NCBI GenBank assembly: GCA_947498355.1
Contig: CANMKA010000003.1
Span: 1-64,000 of the forward strand
Direction of reading: 5' to 3'
DNA length: 64,000 nucleotides
Source of the DNA: an uncultured Paraglaciecola sp.
GTDB taxonomy: Bacteria > Pseudomonadota > Gammaproteobacteria > Enterobacterales > Alteromonadaceae
Positions 57,231 to 64,000 of the stretch are shown here, piece after piece. Position 1 is the first letter of the stretch, and each line of letters opens with the position of its first letter. Both the position numbers and the translations under genes were made by a program. The notes under the pieces were generated by a model. That model was given only the letters and a program-made list of their open reading frames with translations, was not told where the DNA came from and did no database searches.

Positions 57231-57674
57231 TTAACTCACTACCTTGTAAAGTTGTTCTGATGTGGTGGCTTGGCGAATGTTTGCTAAGGTCGTTTTATCG
57301 TTAAGTTTTTGAGCAATGGCTGCCAATGTACCCAAGTGCTCAGACGCTTTTGCTTCAGGTACTAAGATAGCAAAAAATATATCAACTGGGGCATTATCAA
57401 TGGCATCAAATTCAATTGGACTTTCACTGGTAACTAATACAGCCAGTGCTTTATCTAGCTCGGCTAATCTGCCATGAGGTAGGGCGATACCGCCACCTAT
57501 GCCTGTGCTGCCCATTTTTTCTCTGCCCATTAGGCTAGATAAAATTACTGCTTGGTCTATGTCAGGGAGAAACTCGCTGGCTTTGAGGCTGATGAGTTCA
57601 AGTATTTTCTTTTTACTTGAGCCCTGAACTGCACATAAAGTGCAGTCTGGGCGGAGAATGTCTGTTATTTCCAT
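57231..57674 (-). CDS. ptsN: Nitrogen-PTS EIIA protein
   Basis: The 147-residue EIIA-fold protein has the active His in GGIALPHGRLAEL. Dephosphorylated PtsN regulates potassium uptake and other targets. It lies 23 bases after hpf in the rpoN operon. Confidence 0.96.
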   Translation of the reverse strand: MEITDILRPDCTLCAVQGSSKKKILELISLKASEFLPDIDQAVILSSLMGREKMGSTGIGGGIALPHGRLAELDKALAVLVTSESPIEFDAIDNAPVDIFFAILVPEAKASEHLGTLAAIAQKLNDKTTLANIRQATTSEQLYKVVS

Positions 57675-57697
57675 TCTAAATTTAGAGGCCTTATACG

Positions 57698-57985
57698 TTA
57701 ATGGCTTTTAGTTTTTTCCTTGTGTTTGATTACTTGTCGATCCAGTTTGTCGATCAAGGAATCAATCGCTGCATACATATCTGAATGTTCAGATGTTGCA
57801 AACACCTCGGTTCCGCTGAGATGTAAAGTTGCTTCTGCTTTTTGATTGAGTTTTTCTACATTAAGTATGACATGCACATTGTTGATGTGGTCATAATGCC
57901 GTTCGAGTTTAGTGAACTTTGTATCAACATAGCTTCTTAGTGAATCTGTAATATCTACATGGTGACCCGTTAGGTTTATTTGCAT
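57698..57985 (-). CDS. hpf: Ribosome hibernation promoting factor (short form)
   Basis: The 95-residue protein starts MQINLTGHHVDITDSLRSYV and contains KFTKLERHYDHINNVHVILN. As a short HPF it binds the decoding centre of the 30S subunit and promotes 100S dimers in stationary phase. The downstream position relative to rpoN is conserved across gammaproteobacteria. Confidence 0.95.
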   Translation of the reverse strand: MQINLTGHHVDITDSLRSYVDTKFTKLERHYDHINNVHVILNVEKLNQKAEATLHLSGTEVFATSEHSDMYAAIDSLIDKLDRQVIKHKEKTKSH

Positions 57986-58010
57986 AGCGTCTTTTCCTTG
58001 TTAAAAATGC

Positions 58011-59504
58011 CTATAAAAGGCTCTTACGTTGGTTAGACGGGGGTATCATTAAGGACTCCCGGTACTTTGCTATTGTCCGCCGTGCGACTTTGATGCCTTG
58101 GTCGGCCAACAATTGTGCAATCTTGCTATCACTTAAGGGTTTACTCGGCATTTCTGCCGCAACTAATTTTTTAATTAAGGCGCGTATGGCCGTAGAAGAA
58201 CATTCGCCGCCTGTGTCGGTTGCTACATGACTTGAGAAGAAATATTTTAGTTCAAAAATACCTCTTGGGGTATGCATATATTTTTGCGTAGTGACTCGCG
58301 AAATCGTCGATTCGTGCATGTCTACCATTTCTGCTACATCGTTGAGCACCATGGGCTTCATCATTTCAGGCCCGTGCTCAAAAAAGCCCATTTGCTGCTG
58401 TACGATACAATTCGACACTTTTAGCAGGGTATCGTTGCGACTTTCAACACTTTTAATGAACCATTTGGCTTCTTGTAGATGGGAGCGAATAAACTGGCTA
58501 TCGTTTGAGTTTTTAACACTTTTGCTCATAGCTGCGTATTGCTGGTTGACGTTCAGCTTAGGTAAACTCTCGGGGTTGAGTTCTACCGTCCAACGACCGT
58601 TCTTTTTGGCTACCGATACATCAGGTATGACGTATTCAGGTTCGCCAGTCACGATAGCAGTACCCGGGCGAGGGTTTAAGGTTTGTAACAAACGCATGGC
58701 TTCGCGCAACTCTTCTTCTTTCATGCGAGTTTTACGCATTAGGGTACGGTAGTCTTTACTGCCGATTAAGTCGCAATAGTTGCTGATCAGCATTTTTGCT
58801 TCTTCTAACCAAGGCGTATCTGCAGAAAATTGCTTGAGTTGAATCAATAAGCACTCTTGGGCGCTTCTGGCACCTGAGCCAATTGGATCGAACATTTGAA
58901 TGCGTTTTAGTACTACTTCTACCTCGTCCAATTCAATTTCTTCATCATCCATGCTCTCTAATACGTCTTGAGTACTGATGGTTAAGTAACCCGCTTCATC
59001 AATAGAGTCTATGATTGCGATGGCAATAGCTTGGTCAGTATCGCTAAAGTGAGTCAGACGTACTTGCCACAGCAAATGCTCTTGAATGTTATCAGTGGTT
59101 TCGCCCTGAAACACTTGATCATCATCTGATGCGGGGCCAGAGCTACTAACTGGTGAAGGCGCAGGCGCTGAAGATGCGCTCAGATACTCGTCCCAAGTAC
59201 TGTCTAAGGGAAGGTCTTCGGGAATATCGTTATTTTGCAATGCATCGCCAGCGTCTACGCTATCTGAGCTGGTATCGTTGGCACTTAAATTTGCATCGTC
59301 TGCGTTGTGATTGGTTTCTAACGCTTTGTCGCCACCAGAAGTATCGACTGACTCGTCGACCTCCAATAGTGGGTTCGAATCCAATGCTTCTTGGATCTCG
59401 GTTTGTAAGTCCAGAGTCGACAGTTGCAACAGCTTGATCGCTTGTTGCAGTTGCGGAGTCATGGTTAATTGTTGGCTAAATTTTAGTTGTAAAGAGGGTT
59501 TCAT
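58011..59504 (-). CDS. rpoN: RNA polymerase sigma-54 factor
   Basis: The 497-residue sigma-54 has an N-terminal activator-interaction region ([20 protein letters not shown]), an acidic region II rich in Asp, Asn and Ser (about 45-140), the core-binding region III, the helix-turn-helix and the RpoN box [10 protein letters not shown] near residue 480. It directs transcription of nitrogen, flagellar and other enhancer-dependent genes. It lies downstream of lptB. Confidence 0.98.
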   Translation of the reverse strand: MKPSLQLKFSQQLTMTPQLQQAIKLLQLSTLDLQTEIQEALDSNPLLEVDESVDTSGGDKALETNHNADDANLSANDTSSDSVDAGDALQNNDIPEDLPLDSTWDEYLSASSAPAPSPVSSSGPASDDDQVFQGETTDNIQEHLLWQVRLTHFSDTDQAIAIAIIDSIDEAGYLTISTQDVLESMDDEEIELDEVEVVLKRIQMFDPIGSGARSAQECLLIQLKQFSADTPWLEEAKMLISNYCDLIGSKDYRTLMRKTRMKEEELREAMRLLQTLNPRPGTAIVTGEPEYVIPDVSVAKKNGRWTVELNPESLPKLNVNQQYAAMSKSVKNSNDSQFIRSHLQEAKWFIKSVESRNDTLLKVSNCIVQQQMGFFEHGPEMMKPMVLNDVAEMVDMHESTISRVTTQKYMHTPRGIFELKYFFSSHVATDTGGECSSTAIRALIKKLVAAEMPSKPLSDSKIAQLLADQGIKVARRTIAKYRESLMIPPSNQRKSLL

Positions 59505-59718
59505 TTACTCATATATCTGTTTATTCGGACCTGTTTGGTTCAGTTGTATGCTTTTTGCCTAGTTGAACCTAATTCGCGTAGGTACCAACTAGCAGTAGTA
59601 TAGGAGCAACTAGTCGATTGCTCTAGTGCTTACATCAATGCTATCTAATTTGCTGCAATAACATACGGTTAAACCTAACAAGCCTTAGTTAATATCAAAT
59701 TGGCTAGCCTTGGCGTAA

Positions 59719-60444
59719 CTATAGCCTGAATTGTTCACCTAGGTATACATCTCTTACGCGTTGGTCACTTAAAACTTGTTCTGCAGTTCCAGATGCAATA
59801 AGTTCTCCATGGCTCACTATGTAGGCTTTTTCGCATACATCTAAGGTTTCTCGGACGTTGTGATCGGTAATGAGTACGCCTATGCCTCTATCACGTAAAT
59901 GCTGAATAATGTGTTTAATATCATTCACCGAAATAGGATCAACGCCTGCAAAAGGCTCATCTAAAAGGATAAATTCGGGATCGGCAGCCAATGCTCGAGC
60001 GATTTCAACTCGGCGTCTCTCGCCCCCAGATAAGCTCATACCTAAGCTATTACGAATATGATTAATATTAAATTCATCAAGGAGTGAGTCAGCCTGTTGC
60101 TCACGTTGGGCAACAGATAATTCTTTTCGCGTTTGCAAAATAGCCATTAAATTTTGGTATACAGTGAGCTTTCTAAAAATTGACGCTTCCTGAGGGAGGT
60201 AGCCAATCCCTTGACGTGCCCTAATATGCATGGGCTCAAGCGTGAGAGCTTGCTGGTCAATAAATATTTCGCCTTTGTCTAATGGTACTAAACCTACAAT
60301 CATATAAAAGGTTGTGGTTTTCCCCGCGCCATTGGGGCCGAGTAAGCCAACAATTTGGCCTGTTGCTACTTCTAAACTTACGTCTCGAACGACTTGTCGC
60401 GATTTGTAGGATTTAGCCAAATGACTGGCTTTTAAAACAGCCAT
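59719..60444 (-). CDS. lptB: LPS export ABC ATPase LptB
   Basis: The 241-residue ATPase powers LptFGC extraction of LPS from the inner membrane. Walker A is GPNGAGKT in [15 protein letters not shown], signature [15 protein letters not shown], Walker [14 protein letters not shown] and H-loop TDHNVRET. It follows lptA directly with a 1-base overlap. Confidence 0.98.
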   Translation of the reverse strand: MAVLKASHLAKSYKSRQVVRDVSLEVATGQIVGLLGPNGAGKTTTFYMIVGLVPLDKGEIFIDQQALTLEPMHIRARQGIGYLPQEASIFRKLTVYQNLMAILQTRKELSVAQREQQADSLLDEFNINHIRNSLGMSLSGGERRRVEIARALAADPEFILLDEPFAGVDPISVNDIKHIIQHLRDRGIGVLITDHNVRETLDVCEKAYIVSHGELIASGTAEQVLSDQRVRDVYLGEQFRL

Positions 60445-60989
60445 TAAGGTTGTGGCTCTTCGGTATTTGCTTGATTGGTTGCGGACGATTCGGGTTGAAA
60501 AATAGTAATAACTCGCCCGTTTTTCTGCTCGTCTCCTTGGGCGATGATTTGCTCAAGTTCCATATTTACCATAATAGAGTTACCCGTCACACTGCTAGCG
60601 TTTTGTTCTACTTCGGCATTGCCATCTAGTAACAGGGACAGGTTACCTCGAGTGTAAGTAATTTTGTTGGCTTTGGCTGTTACCATGCTGCCATCTTCTT
60701 GTTGTTGCGAATATTCGGCGGGCTGCCCAATCGCAATAAAGACTTCATTGCCTTTACCTTGGCTGACGTCAACTTCGAGTTCGTCGGCCTTTATGGTTAA
60801 AGAACCTTGGCTAATTTGTACGTTACCCCGGTAAATAGCGCGCTTTTTAATCCCGTCACCCTCTTGGTAATTCGAGGCAACTTTTATGGGCTGACTTGCG
60901 TCCTCTTTGGTGGCCGCTGCCACAAATGGCAAGAGCAAACTTAGCCCTAGGCTAATTTTGAGGAATGGACTGATAAATGGTTTCAACAT
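60444..60989 (-). CDS. lptA: LPS transport periplasmic protein LptA
   Basis: The 181-residue protein has a signal peptide ([18 protein letters not shown]) and an OstA-like beta-jellyroll ([49 protein letters not shown]). LptA forms the periplasmic bridge between LptC and LptD. The gene overlaps lptC by 38 bases. Confidence 0.95.
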   Translation of the reverse strand: MLKPFISPFLKISLGLSLLLPFVAAATKEDASQPIKVASNYQEGDGIKKRAIYRGNVQISQGSLTIKADELEVDVSQGKGNEVFIAIGQPAEYSQQQEDGSMVTAKANKITYTRGNLSLLLDGNAEVEQNASSVTGNSIMVNMELEQIIAQGDEQKNGRVITIFQPESSATNQANTEEPQP

Positions 60990-61518
60990 GATTAAGTAAC
61001 TCGTATTTTTGTGTTTCTAGGCTAACGGTAAAACCGTGGCTGTTGATGACATAATCTGGGCCGGAGATTTCTACTGTTTGGTCTGACGTCATAGTTTTTT
61101 CAAGTAAATTCACTTCGACAAAATTTGTTTTGATGGTCTGCAAAAAACCTTGTTTATCTAAACTCGTAATTAACACATCGGTTTCGAACTGTACCCTTTG
61201 ATCGTCGTATAAGGTGCCTTCTTTAGCATTGACCCGCCAAGGTTGGGCGGTTTGTGCAAATAGCAGGTACTCAGGTTTTTTGAATAAAGTAAAGCCAAGG
61301 AGTTCAAAGTTTTCCATGGTTTCGGCATAGACCTGATGGCTAACATTGCCTGCTTTGTCGTACAAAGTAGAGCGCAATTTACTGGCTTGATAATTAGGTA
61401 TCCAAGCTTCTTCTGTTTGAGATTGCGGCTTGTCTTGTTCGTCCTCTAACCAGCCGGGCAAGCTTAACCCTAAAGCCAGTATAAACAAGATAGCTATGCA
61501 CAGAGTAACTCGATTCAT
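60952..61518 (-). CDS. lptC: LPS export protein LptC
   Basis: The 188-residue protein has a membrane anchor (VTLCIAILFILALGLSLPGW) and the periplasmic LptC fold (WIPNYQASKLRSTLYDKAGN, LYDDQRVQFETDVLI). It accepts LPS from LptFG and hands it to LptA. Its start overlaps kdsC by 4 bases. Confidence 0.94.
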   Translation of the reverse strand: MNRVTLCIAILFILALGLSLPGWLEDEQDKPQSQTEEAWIPNYQASKLRSTLYDKAGNVSHQVYAETMENFELLGFTLFKKPEYLLFAQTAQPWRVNAKEGTLYDDQRVQFETDVLITSLDKQGFLQTIKTNFVEVNLLEKTMTSDQTVEISGPDYVINSHGFTVSLETQKYELLNHVETIYQSIPQN

Positions 61519-62069
61519 ATACTCGCGCCATGAATGGTGTCCAATTGACCATTGGCTTGTAATATCAGATCACATACTTCTCTGACTGCTCCGCGGCCGC
61601 CATTAATTTGGGTTTGGTAATCTGCTTGGAGGGCTAATCCTGGGTGCCCATCTTGTACGCAGATTTTAACATTAGAAACAGCAAACATACCTGCGTCTGG
61701 CATATCGTCGCCTATGGATGCGGTTTGCTCGGCACTAATTTGTAAGGTTTTTTGTAGGCTCTCGATAGCTGGTTGTTTGTCTTCACAACCTTGAATGACG
61801 TGCTCAATTCCCAAAGCTGCCATACGTGTGGTAACCATATTAGAGCGTCGACCAGTAATAATGGCAACCGTCACCCCAATTTTTTGTAACGCTTTCATGC
61901 CGTAACCATCTTTGGTATGAAACGCTTTAAGCTCTTCGCCACTTTGGCCCATATAGATGCGCCCATCAGACAATACACCATCAACATCACAACAAAGCAG
62001 CTTTATTTGAGCAAAACGGTTCAGTAGTTCTGGTGTGATTGGCCCGTATAGCGTTGAAATGTCGGGCAT
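61515..62069 (-). CDS. kdsC: KDO 8-phosphate phosphatase
   Basis: The 184-residue HAD phosphatase has the DxD motif in LLCCDVDGVLSDGRIY, the TGRRSNM motif and the GDDMPDAGMF metal motif. It releases KDO from KDO-8-phosphate for lipid A core synthesis. It lies between kdsD and lptC with overlapping ends. Confidence 0.97.
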   Translation of the reverse strand: MPDISTLYGPITPELLNRFAQIKLLCCDVDGVLSDGRIYMGQSGEELKAFHTKDGYGMKALQKIGVTVAIITGRRSNMVTTRMAALGIEHVIQGCEDKQPAIESLQKTLQISAEQTASIGDDMPDAGMFAVSNVKICVQDGHPGLALQADYQTQINGGRGAVREVCDLILQANGQLDTIHGASI

Positions 62070-63028
62070 TAGATAATTCCTGATTGAAGCAATATCTGCA
62101 TGTTAATGGCACCTATTGGTTGTTGCTCGTCATCCACCACAAAAAGTGAATTAATTTTATGATCTTGCATTAACTTAAGTACTTCGGCGGCTAACATTCC
62201 TGCGTTAGCGGTAATGCTGTTTTGTGTCATTATATGCTGAATTTGCGTGTGATGGACGTCAATTTGAGAGTCTAAAACGCGGCGTAAGTCACCGTCAGTA
62301 AATATTCCCTTGAGCTGTCCTTTTGCATTAACAATACCTGCCATGCCTAATGCTTTTTTAGATATTTCTATTAGAGTTTGACTTAACGTTTGTTCTAACT
62401 CAACGAGGGGTAAAGAAGGCCCTTTAACCATAATATCATCAAGACTCAGTAAAAGTCGTTTACCTAAGGCCCCACCCGGATGAGATAATGCAAAATCTTC
62501 ACTGGTAAAGCCTCTTGCGTTAAGTAACGCAATCGCCAGTGCGTCTCCCATTACTAAGGTTGCAGTAGTACTAGAAGTAGGCGCTAACCCTAACGAACAG
62601 GCTTCTTGGTCGACTTTTATATTGACCACTACGTTGGCGAATTTTGCTAGTGTAGACTCAGGAACAGCAGTCATGGCGATAAGCGGAATGCCTAAGCGTT
62701 TAACTACAGGAATGAGTGAAATGAGTTCGGCGGTCTCACCTGAGTTAGAAATTGCCAGCAACACATCTTGCTTAGAGATCATGCCTAAATCACCGTGATT
62801 GGCTTCCCCAGGATGCATGAAAAACGCGGGTGTCCCTGTGCTGGCTAAGGTAGCCGAAATCTTATTCCCTATGTGCCCTGATTTTCCCATACCGCTCACA
62901 ATCACTTTGCCTTCGCAGGCGAGCAAGGTGCGGCATGCTTGATCAAAGGTGTCACCCAGGTATTGTTCGAGCTGAGCAATGGCTTGTTGCTCAATTTGTA
63001 TGACTTTTCGAGCTGAATCAGAAAACAT
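62069..63028 (-). CDS. kdsD: Arabinose-5-phosphate isomerase
   Basis: The 319-residue protein has an SIS domain (GMGKSGHIGNKISATLASTG, NSGETAELISL) followed by two CBS domains in the C-terminal third (DLRRVLDSQID, NSITANAGMLAAEVLKLM). It interconverts ribulose-5-phosphate and arabinose-5-phosphate, the first step toward KDO. It overlaps kdsC by 1 base. Confidence 0.97.
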   Translation of the reverse strand: MFSDSARKVIQIEQQAIAQLEQYLGDTFDQACRTLLACEGKVIVSGMGKSGHIGNKISATLASTGTPAFFMHPGEANHGDLGMISKQDVLLAISNSGETAELISLIPVVKRLGIPLIAMTAVPESTLAKFANVVVNIKVDQEACSLGLAPTSSTTATLVMGDALAIALLNARGFTSEDFALSHPGGALGKRLLLSLDDIMVKGPSLPLVELEQTLSQTLIEISKKALGMAGIVNAKGQLKGIFTDGDLRRVLDSQIDVHHTQIQHIMTQNSITANAGMLAAEVLKLMQDHKINSLFVVDDEQQPIGAINMQILLQSGII

Positions 63029-63040
63029 GAAGACTGACTA

Positions 63041-63997
63041 TTATCCGAATAATAAGTATTGGTAACCTAAAAAACAGCCTATCAAACATAAGCCTTCGAA
63101 TCGATTTATTCTTCGCGTTCCGCGCAAGTTAAAGCTGGCAACCACTAACAGTATGGTTAGCCCCAGCATGACGTAGCTATCTCGGGTCGCGGCGTTTTCG
63201 TCGACTAAACCTGGGGCAATTAAGCCAGGCATAGCAAGTACCGCCAGTAGATTAAAAATGTTTGAGCCTATTATGTTGCCAAGGGCAAGATCGTCTTCGC
63301 CTTTTAACACCCCAGCAATACTGGCTGCTAATTCTGGCAAGCTAGTGCCTATCGCAATGATAGTGAGGCCAATGACCAGTTCACTTAAACCAAAATAGCG
63401 AGCGATAACCTCTGCCGAACCGACCATGAAATGCGCACTGAGTGGTAATAATATCATACCTATAATTAGCCATAAAACGGCTTTAGAAGTGGGGACCCCC
63501 GACGGGATTTCGTCTTCTGTACTTGGCAATATAGGATCGCCTTTTTCCATATTGAATGACATCCAAGTCAGCCCGCCGATAACCGCAAAGAACAATACAA
63601 TCAATACAATTCCTTCGATACTAGAAAGAAAATAGTCAGACAAAAAATACACAGCTAACAGTGTCACCCCGAGTAATACGGGCATTTCTTTTTTTAATGT
63701 GCCTGAGGCAATAGATAGGGGTTTTAACATGGCTGTTAAGCCTAAAACCAAGGCTACATTGGTTATATTTGAACCAATGGCATTGCCAACTGCTGTGTCT
63801 GTACTGCCACTCAAAGAGGCGGTGGCCGCAACCATTATTTCTGGTGCCGATGAACCCATAGCAACTATGGTCAGGCCGATAATCATAGGTGAAATACCTA
63901 GGTTGCTAGCTAAGGCCGATGCGCCAAACACAAACCTGTCTGCTGCCCAACTTAAGACAACTAACCACAACAGAAAATACAATGCTTCAACAATCAC
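63041..63997 (-). CDS. yrbG: Sodium/calcium exchanger-family protein YrbG
   Basis: Inner-membrane CaCA antiporter of about 318 residues with two repeated halves. The alpha-repeat motifs are GLTIVAMGSSAPEIMVAATA near residue 41 and GLTIIAIGTSLPELAASIAG near residue 207, each with the family Gly-(T/S)-Ser-x-Pro-Glu core. Ten or so membrane helices are visible. The start shown is the GTG at 63997; the frame remains open to the window edge, so translation may begin just outside. It is the first gene of the kds-lpt-rpoN block. Confidence 0.92.
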   Translation of the reverse strand: MIVEALYFLLWLVVLSWAADRFVFGASALASNLGISPMIIGLTIVAMGSSAPEIMVAATASLSGSTDTAVGNAIGSNITNVALVLGLTAMLKPLSIASGTLKKEMPVLLGVTLLAVYFLSDYFLSSIEGIVLIVLFFAVIGGLTWMSFNMEKGDPILPSTEDEIPSGVPTSKAVLWLIIGMILLPLSAHFMVGSAEVIARYFGLSELVIGLTIIAIGTSLPELAASIAGVLKGEDDLALGNIIGSNIFNLLAVLAMPGLIAPGLVDENAATRDSYVMLGLTILLVVASFNLRGTRRINRFEGLCLIGCFLGYQYLLFG

Positions 63998-64000
63998 GAG

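Overview
The window looks like the chromosome of a marine gammaproteobacterium of the Alteromonadales (Alteromonadaceae-like). The evidence is the close resemblance to Shewanella/Alteromonas of Asd, a PyrB of about 338 residues without an adjacent PyrI, MetJ, RpoH, CbiB-MtnN and the rpoN/lpt block. Large TonB-dependent receptors and many diguanylate-signalling proteins fit the same group. No tRNA, rRNA, CRISPR array or intact prophage was seen. Genus-level assignment is not possible from the sequence alone.

Region 1 (1-1000) is an accessory patch: the tail of a RAYT/IS200-like transposase, a type II toxin-antitoxin pair with a palindromic operator, and a broken coding remnant with a 14-bp tandem duplication. 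Region 2 (1.1-8.4 kb) holds asd, a secreted adenosine deaminase, divergent from it a periplasmic purine-nucleoside NUP-family protein with a large stem-loop in its leader, and a siderophore-type TonB receptor preceded by a Fur box. Region 3 (8.6-18 kb) is housekeeping and signalling: a class III nucleotide cyclase, hemL, pyrB, a DUF3300 protein, ribA, a 7TM-PAS-GGDEF-EAL protein, a fragment resembling the 5' end of selO, and a small cytochrome c.

Region 4 (18.5-25.1 kb) is a compact envelope-type operon. It contains a DUF2807-like protein, a YtrA-type GntR regulator, an ABC ATPase, an ABC-2 permease, a 37-codon ORF and a large protein combining a HELVH metalloprotease, a predicted propeller and a predicted outer-membrane barrel. 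A 26-bp perfect palindrome lies upstream. Region 5 (25.2-42.3 kb) is mostly core genome: metJ, YihY, DUF2959 lipoprotein, prolyl aminopeptidase, dtd, GNAT-thioesterase, rpoH, EAL-HDOD, anmK, an M23 peptidase, tyrS, rhodanese, cbiB, mtnN, MipA and groES-groEL. A very good sigma-32 promoter precedes groES, consistent with rpoH nearby.

Region 6 (42.5-56 kb) is the most accessory-looking part. It has an ECF sigma factor overlapping a four-TM protein, a decayed IS3-family element carrying a perfect 23-bp inverted repeat, and two giant TonB-dependent receptors. These are followed by a C39-peptidase ABC exporter with its HlyD-type adaptor and, divergently, a small gene with a classic double-glycine leader followed by a Ser/Thr/Arg-rich, Cys-free core. 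This exporter-peptide set is the best candidate for an undescribed system here. Region 7 (56.1-64 kb) is the conserved block yrbG-kdsD-kdsC-lptC-lptA-lptB-rpoN-hpf-ptsN-rapZ-npr, all on the minus strand, which couples LPS precursor synthesis and transport with nitrogen-PTS regulation.
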